Positions 51,636-59,372 of a stretch of DNA of 64,000 nt are shown here, in pieces; position 1 is the stretch's first letter; each line of letters starts with the position of its first letter. The stretch is from Anaerolineales bacterium. GTDB lineage: Bacteria; Chloroflexota; Anaerolineae; Anaerolineales; UBA4823. The notes under the pieces were generated by a model. That model was not told the DNA's origin. It did no database searches and saw nothing but the letters and a program-made list of their open reading frames with translations. The translations under genes and the position numbers were made by a program. Where the stretch lies: assembly GCA_020060465.1 (NCBI GenBank), contig JAGVAD010000030.1, positions 1 through 64,000 of the forward strand, written 5' to 3'.

Positions 51636-52673
51636 TCACAGCGGATGCAACCCCATAAACTCCAAAGCGGTGGTTTCTTGCCAGCCCATCATTAAATTCA
51701 AGCACTGCACTGCCGAACCTGCTGCGCCTTTCATCAGGTTATCTATGGCGCAAATCGAAACCACGTGACCATTCGACTCATCCAGCTCAAAGCCCAGGTC
51801 AGCGTAATTGGAGCCCACCAACACTTTCGGCTCCGGAGCGCGATAAACGCCTCGTTGTTCTTTCACGACGCGTATAAATAGATTGTCATTTGCCGCAGCG
51901 CGATATGCTTTCCACAAATCTTTTGCAGTTGTTCCCGGCTTAACTTTCCCATGCACGGTCGCCAACACGCCGCGTACCACATCTACAGCGGTCATGGTCA
52001 AAGAAACATCTTGCACGCCCATTTCCTGGATCACCTCCGCCGTATGCCGATGCCCAAATGCCGAAAAAGTGCGTATCACGTTGGCGCGTTCTGCGTGATG
52101 TGAACCGAGGTTCCCTTCCGCGCCCGCTTCTGAAGAGCCTACTTTGATCTCGATGATGACAGGCGTCGAACGATCCAGTATATCCGCCTTAACCAATGGC
52201 AACAGTGCCAGGTTGCTTGCGGTCGCATTACACCCCACCCCGCTGACATAATCCGCCGCCGCGATTTCAGCTCGGTGCAGCTCCGGCAGACCATAGACGA
52301 ACTTGTCCAACCACTCTGGCGCAGCGTGCGCCTCTCCATACCATCGCTCGTACAATGTTGCATCTCTCAAGCGAAAATCCGCCGATAAATCTATAATCTT
52401 TCCAGCCAACGCGGCATACTCGCCGATCCTGGTCTGCGCCTGCCCATGCGGCAAAGCCAGAAACAGAACATCCACCGCCTCGATTTGGGCCGGCTCCACA
52501 AACTTCAACTGGGTGCGTTTGCGCAGATTTGGATGAACCTGATAGACATATTCGCCCACATGTGAACGCGAAGTAACCTGCTTTACCGTCACATAAGGGT
52601 GAGCAATGAGAAGGCGCAATAACTCTCCGCCGCTATATCCAGAACCTCCAACAATCGAAACGCTGATGCTCAT
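51636..52673 (-). CDS. lysY: [LysW]-aminoadipyl/glutamyl phosphate reductase
   Basis: 345 residues, ArgC-type: SVSIVGGSGYSGGELLRLLIAHP (NADP-binding), the ALPHGQAQ segment, SGVGCNATASNLALLPL with the catalytic Cys and HRHTAEV. It reduces the acyl phosphate to the semialdehyde. ATG 52673 follows an AAAGGG site; the frame opens 18 bp earlier. Confidence 0.93.
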   Translation of the reverse strand: MSISVSIVGGSGYSGGELLRLLIAHPYVTVKQVTSRSHVGEYVYQVHPNLRKRTQLKFVEPAQIEAVDVLFLALPHGQAQTRIGEYAALAGKIIDLSADFRLRDATLYERWYGEAHAAPEWLDKFVYGLPELHRAEIAAADYVSGVGCNATASNLALLPLVKADILDRSTPVIIEIKVGSSEAGAEGNLGSHHAERANVIRTFSAFGHRHTAEVIQEMGVQDVSLTMTAVDVVRGVLATVHGKVKPGTTAKDLWKAYRAAANDNLFIRVVKEQRGVYRAPEPKVLVGSNYADLGFELDESNGHVVSICAIDNLMKGAAGSAVQCLNLMMGWQETTALEFMGLHPL

Positions 52674-52687
52674 TTCAATCCCTTTCA

Positions 52688-53584
52688 TCATGCGGCATAT
52701 ACGCCGCCGCTTGCTCGCTGTTGGGCGTTTTTGGCTGTTTCTATCGTGTAATTTACGATCTCCTCAGCGATATCCACGCCGCTGATCGGCTGAGCCATGT
52801 GGAACTCCATCGTATGGTTCACCTCGTTTACCAGTAATCCTCTCTGAGGGTGTTCAACCAGATCCACCGCCAAAAGCCCGCCGCCCACGGCTTGCGCCGC
52901 AGCCATGCACAGCGCCTCGATCTCTGGCGTGAGCGGGCAAACTTCTCCCTCGCCGCCACGCGCAGTATTCGTGATCCAATGCTCCGACTTGCGATAGATA
53001 GCCGTCAGCACACGATTGCCGACAACGATGGCGCGAATATCGCGGCCGGGTTTGTGGATGTACTCCTGAATGTAAAAAACCGAATGCTGCACGGAACCCA
53101 GCGTCGCTTTATGTTCCAGGATCGCTTCGGCTGCATCGCGGTCGTTGATCTTCGCCAATAACCGCCCCCAAGAACCCACTACAGGCTTTAAAACGACCGG
53201 ATACCCCATCGTCTCGATTGCTTCCAATGCCGCTTCTGGCGTGAATGCGATCACCGTATGCGGTTGAGGTAAACCTGCGCGCGCCAACGCCGCGCCGGTC
53301 ATCAGTTTATCTCCGCAGACCTGCGCCACAGCGGCAGTATTGACCGTGGGGATGCCGAAGGCGTTCAAGATTCGCAGAGCATTCAACCCGCTTGTATAGC
53401 TGATGCTACGTTCCAGCACGACGTCAAATTCACGCCAGGGAGCGGGGTTTTCCAAATCGAAGGATATCGCGCGGTCATCCAGGCGCTCATAATCCAGGCC
53501 GCGCCTTTCCATCGCCCAAAAGATCCATTTCTCTTCCACCCGCACCCGCGAGTAAAGCACACCAATCCGTAATCGTCTGTGCAT
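52688..53584 (-). CDS. lysX: LysW-aminoadipate/glutamate ligase (ATP-grasp)
   Basis: 298 residues of the RimK/LysX ATP-grasp family: [74 protein letters not shown], a [19 protein letters not shown] block and [13 protein letters not shown]. It couples the alpha-amino group of aminoadipate or glutamate to the C-terminal Glu of LysW. Which substrate is used, lysine or arginine branch, is not decidable here. A 75-bp gap with a 9-bp hairpin separates it from lysW. Confidence 0.92.
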   Translation of the reverse strand: MHRRLRIGVLYSRVRVEEKWIFWAMERRGLDYERLDDRAISFDLENPAPWREFDVVLERSISYTSGLNALRILNAFGIPTVNTAAVAQVCGDKLMTGAALARAGLPQPHTVIAFTPEAALEAIETMGYPVVLKPVVGSWGRLLAKINDRDAAEAILEHKATLGSVQHSVFYIQEYIHKPGRDIRAIVVGNRVLTAIYRKSEHWITNTARGGEGEVCPLTPEIEALCMAAAQAVGGGLLAVDLVEHPQRGLLVNEVNHTMEFHMAQPISGVDIAEEIVNYTIETAKNAQQRASGGVYAA

Positions 53585-53604
53585 GTTAACGCTACCTGCC
53601 AGCC

Positions 53605-53641
53605 GCAGATCGTCGGAGACAGTCGCTGCTCAACGATCTGC
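53605..53641 (-). repeat. Intercistronic hairpin between lysW and lysX
   Basis: GCAGATCGT and ACGATCTGC form a perfect 9-bp stem with a 19-nt loop and no T-run. It probably affects mRNA stability or translation rather than termination. Confidence 0.5.
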
Positions 53642-53659
53642 AGCCAGTTCCCTGCAAGG

Positions 53660-53830
53660 TCACTCCCCCCAATCTTCCTGCACCATTGGAGCAAGTTCCA
53701 GAGCGGCAGGGTTGAGAGCGGTCACTTCCAAATCCACGCCGCACTCTGGGCAGACCAGTATTTCGCCTAATTCTACATCTGCATCCAACAAAACCTGGGC
53801 TTCGCATTCAGGACAAGAAACAGTAGTCAT
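53660..53830 (-). CDS. lysW: LysW-type amino-group carrier protein
   Basis: 56 residues. It has a zinc ribbon with CPEC (6-9) and CPECG (27-31) and ends in EDWGE, the conserved C-terminus whose final Glu is charged with substrate. The open frame begins 39 bp upstream, but ATG 53830 has AAGGAG and matches the family start. This carrier protects the amino group during lysine or arginine synthesis, so it should be made in excess over the enzymes. First gene of lysWXYZJK. Confidence 0.96.
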   Translation of the reverse strand: MTTVSCPECEAQVLLDADVELGEILVCPECGVDLEVTALNPAALELAPMVQEDWGE

Positions 53831-53867
53831 TTGGCTTCTCCTTATAAAAGAATCTGAACCGATTAAC

Positions 53868-53898
53868 AAAAAACAGCCCTTCGAGAAGAAGGGCTGTT
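53868..53898 (-). terminator. Terminator in the lysW leader
   Basis: On the minus strand AACAGCCCTTC-TTCTC-GAAGGGCTGTT is an 11-bp perfect stem followed by a T6 run (TTTTTTG). It lies downstream of the lys promoter and leader ORF and 38 bp before the lysW start. Its internal CTTCTCGAA is complementary to TTCGAGAAG at 53959-53967 in the leader ORF, a possible antiterminator. Confidence 0.88.
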
Positions 53899-53932
53899 GG
53901 GCTGAACGGTGTGCAATTACTTTCTCAAGCGC

Positions 53933-54019
53933 TTAATCCAACGTCCAAGACACCCGATCTTCTCGAACAGAAGTGGGCAGCGGACGACGGGAACGCAAGG
54001 AAAGCTGCTTTGTGAACAT
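53933..54019 (-). CDS. Arg-rich leader ORF of the lys operon (28 codons)
   Basis: ATG 54017-54019 to TAA 53933-53935, directly after the expected transcription start, so the ORF may be leaderless. The 28 residues begin MFTKQLSLRSRRPLPTS and contain five Arg codons (positions 9, 11, 12, 19, 22), two of them adjacent. The codons at 18-21 lie on the segment complementary to the downstream terminator. Leader peptides for attenuation have this form, but translation is unproven. It would fit control by arginine or by general charging. Confidence 0.45.
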   Translation of the reverse strand: MFTKQLSLRSRRPLPTSVREDRVSWTLD

Positions 54020-54025
54020 TGGGCT

Positions 54026-56347
54026 CTATTCTACATAACTTTTAGGATCTGTCAATGGTCTGGCAAAGGAATTTTCGCCCGCGCGCTTTTCCTGCAGCGC
54101 CAGCCACACCTTCTCCGGCGTCAGCGGCAGGTCGTGGATGGTTACCCCGATCGCTTCACGGATTGCCGAACCCACCGCCGGAGAGACAGCCAGAATGCCG
54201 CTCTCGCCGGCGCCTTTTGAGCCGTAGGGCCCAGGGCCATCGCCGTTCTCTTGCAAAATGGTCTCCATCTCCAACGGAATGTCTTTGATGGTCGGGATGC
54301 GATAATCCAGCGCCCCCAGGTTCTGGATGCGCCCAGCCTCATCTAAGATGAGATGTTCCATCAGCGTGTGTCCCAGCCCCATGATGGCTGCGCCTTCGTC
54401 CTGCGCCTCCGCCTGGCGTGGGTTGAGCGCCTTGCCAATGTCGGTGACGGTGACCAGTTTGTGTATCGTGATTTCGCCAGTCTCCTCGTCCACTTCCACT
54501 TCGCAACCTACTGCGGCAACTTCCCAAAAGGCTGCCTGGCCGCCCAGCGGATGATTGGGAAGGTATTTACCACGCGCTGTGCCCACAGCGATCACCTCGC
54601 CTCGCACCGCGCCGTAATAATCACGGATCAGGCGATCATAGGCAACGGCGCGCTCGCCGCAGATCACCTTCCCCTCTTGCAAACGGATGCAGTCCTCAGC
54701 CATGTCGTAAGCCTCGGCAGCCATTTGCCTGAGCTGCGTCTTGATCTGGCGGCATGCGGAAATGATGGCGTTGCCCATGAATACGCTGGAACGGCTGGCG
54801 GATGTGGAAGCGTCAAATGGCGCCAGGGCTGTATCGCCCATCACAATCGAGATGCGATCCAGCGGGATGCCCAGCTCATCAGCGGCAAGTTGGGAAAAGA
54901 CCGTACGCGCCCCTTGACCCATATCCGATGTGGAAGACAAGATCAGCAAACTGCCGTCTTGCAGCAGTCGCGCGATGGCGAACGATGCCGAAGCCGAGGC
55001 AGAGTTCTTCATTCCAATTGCCAGACCGCGCCCGTGGTTTTTACCCAATGGTTGCCCCCAGCCAATTGCGTTAGCGGCGCGCTGTAAGAGCATGCGCCAA
55101 TCGCCATCCACCGGCTTATCGCCGGGGATGACCGTTTCACCTTTCGCCGGAATATTGCGCAAGCGGATCTCCAGTCGGTCTAACCCCAACTGGCGGGCAG
55201 CCGCATCCATCTGCGATTCAAGCGCCCAGGAAAGCTGAGGAATACCAAATCCGCGAAAGGCGGTGCTGGGCGTGGTGTGAGTCAGTACCGCGCGCCCCAC
55301 GATGCGCACATTCGGGGCATGATATGGCCCGGCAGCCACATAACTACCCTTGCTCACCACGCGGCTGCCGATGTCAGCATACGCGCCCAACTGATAATTG
55401 GCTTCGATATCCTGGAAGACCAGCCTGCCATCGGCGGTAAAACCACTGCGCAGGCGGATTTGCGACGCGGCGCGGCGAATGGCCTGGAAAGTTTCCTCCA
55501 GGGTGAGCGCCAGGCGCACCGGTCGCCCAGTCTTAAGCGCCAGGAAAGCCAGCAACGGCTCGTACTTGGGATAGCCCTTGCCACCGAAGCCACCGCCAGG
55601 GTCGGGGGCGATAATGCGCACTTTCGAGGCCGGCAGGTTCAAAGCGGTCACAATCGCTCGTTGCAGCACATAAGGATGCTGGATCGAACTCCATACCGAC
55701 ACGCCATCCTTTTCCGGCGCCGCCTGGTAAGCCAGATTTTCGATGGGGAAGTGTGTGACCAATGGAAAGCGATATACATTTTCGATTACCATGTCAGCCT
55801 GCGCTTGGTCAACATCGCCCCAACCGAAACACCACTCATTCAGAATATTGCTCTGGCGGAAAGGGTCATCCGCAGCGCGGATGGAAGGGTGCTGAACCAG
55901 CGGCGCGCCCGGGCGCAAAGCCTCGTCAATTGTATAAACGCCAGGAAGCTCCTCATATTCTATGCGCAGCAGTTTCACCGCCTCCAGGGCAGTATCTTCA
56001 TCTTCAGCAGCCACCGCAGCCACCGGTTCGCCAAAATATTTCACCTCGTCGTCAGCGATTACTGGACGGTCGTTATATACCGGTCCGAAGCGCGGCATAG
56101 GCTTGGGCAGGTCGTCCGCAGTAAGCACGGCGACCACCCCTTTCAGCCGCAGCGCCTGGCTGGCATCCACGTTCAAAATGCGAGCATGGCCGCAATTCAA
56201 ATGCGCCAGCTTGACATGCAGCGCGCCTGGCAGACGGATATCGCCGGTGTAGCGCTGCGCGCCAGTCACCCGCTCGCGCCCACCCACGCGCTCCGGTGAC
56301 ATCCCTACCCATTGAGCCATACCCTGATTCTCAGCAGAAGCGCTCAT
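54026..56347 (-). CDS. Molybdopterin-binding large subunit of a xanthine/nicotinate dehydrogenase-type hydroxylase
   Basis: 773 residues. Large subunit of the molybdenum hydroxylase family: PDPGGGFGGKGYPKYEP, PSTAFRGFGIPQLSWALES (AFRGFG type, not the AYRCSFR loop of form I CO dehydrogenase), SDMGQGARTVFSQLAADELG and the catalytic Glu in GSKGAGESGILAVSPAVG. It oxidises a heteroaromatic, purine-like or aldehyde substrate by hydroxylation; the substrate is not identifiable. AGGAGG precedes the ATG, which overlaps the stop of the Fe-S subunit gene. Last of a four-gene minus-strand operon. Confidence 0.9.
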   Translation of the reverse strand: MSASAENQGMAQWVGMSPERVGGRERVTGAQRYTGDIRLPGALHVKLAHLNCGHARILNVDASQALRLKGVVAVLTADDLPKPMPRFGPVYNDRPVIADDEVKYFGEPVAAVAAEDEDTALEAVKLLRIEYEELPGVYTIDEALRPGAPLVQHPSIRAADDPFRQSNILNEWCFGWGDVDQAQADMVIENVYRFPLVTHFPIENLAYQAAPEKDGVSVWSSIQHPYVLQRAIVTALNLPASKVRIIAPDPGGGFGGKGYPKYEPLLAFLALKTGRPVRLALTLEETFQAIRRAASQIRLRSGFTADGRLVFQDIEANYQLGAYADIGSRVVSKGSYVAAGPYHAPNVRIVGRAVLTHTTPSTAFRGFGIPQLSWALESQMDAAARQLGLDRLEIRLRNIPAKGETVIPGDKPVDGDWRMLLQRAANAIGWGQPLGKNHGRGLAIGMKNSASASASFAIARLLQDGSLLILSSTSDMGQGARTVFSQLAADELGIPLDRISIVMGDTALAPFDASTSASRSSVFMGNAIISACRQIKTQLRQMAAEAYDMAEDCIRLQEGKVICGERAVAYDRLIRDYYGAVRGEVIAVGTARGKYLPNHPLGGQAAFWEVAAVGCEVEVDEETGEITIHKLVTVTDIGKALNPRQAEAQDEGAAIMGLGHTLMEHLILDEAGRIQNLGALDYRIPTIKDIPLEMETILQENGDGPGPYGSKGAGESGILAVSPAVGSAIREAIGVTIHDLPLTPEKVWLALQEKRAGENSFARPLTDPKSYVE
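54028..54055 (-). promoter_or_regulatory. Sigma-70-type promoter of the lys operon
   Basis: On the minus strand TTGACA and TAGAAT are separated by 16 nt. The start should fall at about 54020, at the A of the leader ATG. The promoter overlaps the last codons of the molybdopterin subunit gene. Confidence 0.8.
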
Positions 56348-56826
56348 GCAGCCTCCTTCTCACTCGCTGCCAACTGCACCGCGGCGATAATGCGGTTATA
56401 GCCGGCGCAGCGGCACAGGTTGCCGGCCAGCCCCTGGCGCACTTCGTCCTCACTGGGATGCGGGTTTTTCATCAATAAATACTTGGCCGACATAACCATG
56501 CCGGGAATGCAGTAGCCGCATTGCACTGCTCCCGCCTTCAGGAAAGCTTCTTGCAGTGGGTCAAGGCGTTCGTCCTCCGCCAGGCCTTCGATGGTGACGA
56601 TTTCCCAGCCGTCAGCCTCCACCGCCAGGACAAGGCAGGAATTGATCGCCCGCCCATTGGCGAGGATGGTGCACGCGCCGCACTCGCCCTCGCCGCAACA
56701 CTCTTTGGAGCCGATCAGATCAAGCTGATTTTGCAATACCTTCAACAAAGTGTGCTGCGGCTGCACTTCCAGTTCCACGCGGCGCCCGTTGACGGTTATC
56801 GAAATGGGAATCAAGTTCTTCTCCAT
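56344..56826 (-). CDS. [2Fe-2S] small subunit of the molybdenum hydroxylase
   Basis: 160 residues with the two canonical [2Fe-2S] domains: the plant-ferredoxin-like N-domain CCGEGECGACTILANG and the C-terminal four-helix CGYCIPGMVMSAKYLL with CRCAGY. It shuttles electrons from the Mo site to FAD. The ATG lies 10 bp after the FAD subunit stop. Confidence 0.94.
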   Translation of the reverse strand: MEKNLIPISITVNGRRVELEVQPQHTLLKVLQNQLDLIGSKECCGEGECGACTILANGRAINSCLVLAVEADGWEIVTIEGLAEDERLDPLQEAFLKAGAVQCGYCIPGMVMSAKYLLMKNPHPSEDEVRQGLAGNLCRCAGYNRIIAAVQLAASEKEAA

Positions 56827-56836
56827 AGGTTATCGC

Positions 56837-57718
56837 TCAAGCTACAGGGGATAATTGTGCTTCGGCGGCAGTCAAACGCTGCAAAGCAACCTCCAGCGCC
56901 CGCTTTGCCATCACTTTGACCATCGCCAGGCGATATTCGCGGCTGGCGCGCACATCGCTGATGGGGCTGGTATGGGCGGCGACCTCATCCAGAATCGCCC
57001 GACGGATGGCCGCGTCCAGGCTGGTAACCAACAGACGGTTATCTGAGACAGGCACCAGGATAGGCGTCGGCGCCACCGCGCCAAAGGCAAAGAGCACGCC
57101 GTCGGAGCGCCGCGCCAGGCAGGCTGCGTTCACCGTAGCCAGATCCACGCCACGGCGGCGCGTGAGGCGAGTGAAAGCCGCGCCGCTCGCTTCTCGCGGC
57201 AGCGGCAGGTCAATTGCCTCAACCAGCTCGCCTTGTTGCAAGACCGTTTTACGCGGTCCCAAGAAGAAACGGCGTAGCGCAACCGTGCGCCGTCCATCCG
57301 GCCCGATCAAATTGACCTGCGCGTCATAAATTAGCAACGCCGGTGCAGTATCTGCCGCCGGCGAGGCGTTGCAGATGTTGCCTGACAACGTGGCGCGGTT
57401 GCGGATCTGCACCGACCCGACTACGCTGGCAGCTTCTACCAGAGCGGGGAAATACTGTTGTACGCGTGCGTCCTCGATCAAATCGGAGAGCACCGTCAGC
57501 GCGCCGATACGCAACGCGCCGTCCAGCAGTTGAACATCGGCGCGCAGCTCAGCCACCCGTTTGAGGTCAATCACCACTTGCGGCGCAATGAGGTCATGGC
57601 GCATCTGCACCAACAGATCGGTGCCGCCAGCCAACAACCTGGCCTCGCGCCCATAGCGAACCAGCAAGGTAATGACTTCATCCAGCGATTGTGGACGGAA
57701 GTAGAGAAAAGCGTTCAT
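56837..57718 (-). CDS. FAD-binding medium subunit of the molybdenum hydroxylase
   Basis: 293 residues of the CoxM/XdhB type: FLYFRPQSLDEVITLL, GREARLLAGGTDLLVQMRHDL, ATLSGNICNASPAADTAPALLIYDA (FAD diphosphate contacts) and a CO_deh_flav_C end with VAAHTSPISDVRASREYRLAM. The start overlaps the regulator stop as ATGA, so both belong to one transcript. It transfers electrons from the clusters to an external acceptor. Confidence 0.93.
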   Translation of the reverse strand: MNAFLYFRPQSLDEVITLLVRYGREARLLAGGTDLLVQMRHDLIAPQVVIDLKRVAELRADVQLLDGALRIGALTVLSDLIEDARVQQYFPALVEAASVVGSVQIRNRATLSGNICNASPAADTAPALLIYDAQVNLIGPDGRRTVALRRFFLGPRKTVLQQGELVEAIDLPLPREASGAAFTRLTRRRGVDLATVNAACLARRSDGVLFAFGAVAPTPILVPVSDNRLLVTSLDAAIRRAILDEVAAHTSPISDVRASREYRLAMVKVMAKRALEVALQRLTAAEAQLSPVA

Positions 57719-58395
57719 GAGTTTTGGCGGTTCAATTCTTCAAATGCCAGCAAATAACAGGAGCGTGAATACTGCTTGTGCGCCTCCAATAGCACGGCGG
57801 CTTGGTCGGTTTGCCCGGCTGCGATCAACTCCAACAGACGAGCATGGTCACTCTGGGCGCGCCCGGCCATCTCTGGTGCCAGGTCGAACATGGCGCGATA
57901 GCGGTGAATGTCCGCCATGTTCCACAGGTCGCGGATCATCTGGCGCAGCCGCGGCAGCGGGGCATGGGCATAGATTGCCATGTGGAAGTCGCGATTCAAA
58001 TAGCCAAATTCCTCCATGCGACCCTGCTCCACGGCAGTGTCCATCTCGGTCAGCAGTTGGCGCAACGGCGGCAGATCCTCTGGCGTGATGAGCGGCGCGG
58101 CTTGGCGCAGCGCCAGAATTTCAAGCTGCATTCCGATCAACAGCACCTCCTCCAGTTCCGTCCTTGTCAATGCAGAGACCTTTGGCGAATGGTACGCGTC
58201 CTGAGAGAGGAGACCCTCCGCCGCCAGGCGCGAGATGGCGCTGCGTACCGGGATGACGCTCACCCCTAACTGACGTGCGATGTCAGCCTGGTTGAGCGCA
58301 TCATTGGGCTTGAAATCGCCGCGCAGAATGCCATCCTTAATAGCTTGATAGACCAGTTCTTCGCGCGAAGCAACGATCATCTTCGATTGCAGCAT
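57715..58395 (-). CDS. GntR-family (FCD) transcriptional regulator
   Basis: 226 residues from ATG 58395 (MLQSK...), with GAGG six nt upstream; a GTG start at 58407 is also possible. The N-terminal winged helix is typical: REELVYQAIKDGILRGDFKPNDALNQADIARQLGVSVIPVRSAISRLAAEGLL. The helical FCD ligand domain follows, with the metal-binding His residues in LNRDFHMAIYAHAPLPRLRQMI and SDHARLLELIAAGQ. It heads the operon, so it probably represses or senses the substrate of the hydroxylase and controls its own promoter through the palindrome at 58418. Confidence 0.92.
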   Translation of the reverse strand: MLQSKMIVASREELVYQAIKDGILRGDFKPNDALNQADIARQLGVSVIPVRSAISRLAAEGLLSQDAYHSPKVSALTRTELEEVLLIGMQLEILALRQAAPLITPEDLPPLRQLLTEMDTAVEQGRMEEFGYLNRDFHMAIYAHAPLPRLRQMIRDLWNMADIHRYRAMFDLAPEMAGRAQSDHARLLELIAAGQTDQAAVLLEAHKQYSRSCYLLAFEELNRQNS

Positions 58396-58417
58396 CCTCG
58401 TCCTCACATTTTCCTAA

Positions 58418-58452
58418 GATATTATAAATTATAACTTATAATTTATAATATC
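58418..58452. promoter_or_regulatory. 17-bp perfect inverted repeat, likely GntR operator
   Basis: GATATTATAAATTATAA-C-TTATAATTTATAATATC: 17-bp arms around a single base. It begins at the expected transcription start of the gntR promoter, so binding would block transcription. Confidence 0.75.
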
Positions 58453-58459
58453 AGCGCTT

Positions 58460-58487
58460 ATTGTAACCCGGTTTTGAATTTTGTCAA
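58460..58487 (-). promoter_or_regulatory. Promoter of the gntR-molybdenum hydroxylase operon
   Basis: TTGACA and TACAAT on the minus strand with a 16-nt spacer, a perfect -35 and a five-of-six -10. Confidence 0.8.
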
Positions 58488-58493
58488 TAATTA

Positions 58494-58527
58494 AGCAAGG
58501 TCACGTTTGAAACGTGACCTGCTTCTG
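58494..58527 (-). terminator. Palindromic hairpin after the small membrane protein gene
   Basis: GGTCACGTTT-G-AAACGTGACC is a perfect 10-bp stem with AAGCA/TGCTT flanks, about 100 bp beyond the stop at 58626. It may terminate that transcript before the gntR promoter, although only TTGCTTAATTATT follows on the minus strand. Confidence 0.5.
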
Positions 58528-58625
58528 TTCGGAGAACCCATACATTAAGAAAGCCAAACTGAGCGACGCACCTGATGCGGTTCAGTCAGGCTATCAAATA
58601 GATGGGTGGATTCAATGGCTCGAAT

Positions 58626-58883
58626 CTACGATTCCTTACCCAACGCCTTTCCGGCGAGGGCGCCAGCCAGTATTTTTGCAACGTCTTCAGCCGACATTTG
58701 CCCTGAAAGCATGGCGTATAACAGAATGATAACTAATGCCAGGGCCAGGATGTCAGTCCAATCCATTTCCACAGGTCCAATATTTAACAAAGGTTCGATG
58801 CCTGGAAAGATGCCACTTGCGGGGAATTTAGGCTTAATTAGATAGAGAATTAACAAAGCGATTGCAATTATCCAAGCCCACAT
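58626..58883 (-). CDS. Small two-helix membrane protein of unknown function
   Basis: 85 residues: an N-terminal helix (AWIIAIALLILYLI), a short polar Pro/Gly loop (KPKFPASGIFPGIEP), a second helix (ILALALVIILLYAML) and a cytoplasmic-type tail with Ala/Gly/Lys (AEDVAKILAGALAGKALGKES). No family known to me. Start ATG 58883 with GGGAGGAAACA upstream, which supports a real gene. Confidence 0.65.
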   Translation of the reverse strand: MWAWIIAIALLILYLIKPKFPASGIFPGIEPLLNIGPVEMDWTDILALALVIILLYAMLSGQMSAEDVAKILAGALAGKALGKES

Positions 58884-58989
58884 TGTTTCCTCCCAATTAC
58901 AACCACAGCAGGTAATCTTGTCCTCGCGCCAATGGTTTTATCTCACCGTTCGGAGCGATGCAAAAACACTCATTGTTATCATAGCATAA

Positions 58990-59345
58990 AATTGCATAGA
59001 AGTGCATCGGCTTGGGTGCACTAAAAAGCTATTGGTTGTGCTCGCCCCGGCATCGGTTGGAAACCGACGCCTCAGGTTACGAAGCCTGCTTGAAGCGGGC
59101 TGGGAGTCGGCGTAGCCGACTTTATGTGCCTTCAGGCGGTGACTTCCAGTCGCTGCCATCGCGGCAGATAACAACCTTTGAGCGCTCCCACCATAACCGT
59201 GCGCTCCCCTGTCACCACACGGTTTGGGCAGGGGCATCTTGAACAGATATTACCACCCGCCCCGACAACGACTCACCGGGATATAGGCGAGGGTTAATAA
59301 CCTCGGGATGCAAAAAGCTCTGGCGGCTGGTTTAGCCGCCGAAAG
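58990..59345. repeat. Palindrome-rich intergenic stretch
   Basis: Several inverted repeats occur in sequence: TCGGTT-GGA-AACCGA (about 59053), AGCC..GCTT-GA-AGC.GGCT (about 59080), AGTCGGC-GTA-GCCGACT (about 59105), GAGGGTTA-ATAACCTC (59289) and GGCGGCT-GGTTT-AGCCGCC (59322-59340). No gene is visible here. The stretch looks like a decayed mosaic of intergenic palindromes. Confidence 0.5.
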
Positions 59346-59372
59346 GCGACAACCCACTCACGCAACGATAGA

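Noticed and set aside
53831-54020. Lysine riboswitch or T-box in the lysW leader
   Set aside because: The conserved lysine-riboswitch elements and the T-box sequence (AGGGTGGNACCGCG type) are absent; a leader-ORF attenuator fits better.
54026-57718. CO dehydrogenase (CoxLSM) identity of the molybdenum hydroxylase
   Set aside because: The large subunit has AFRGFG instead of the AYRCSFR active-site loop of form I CODH, so CO oxidation is unlikely.
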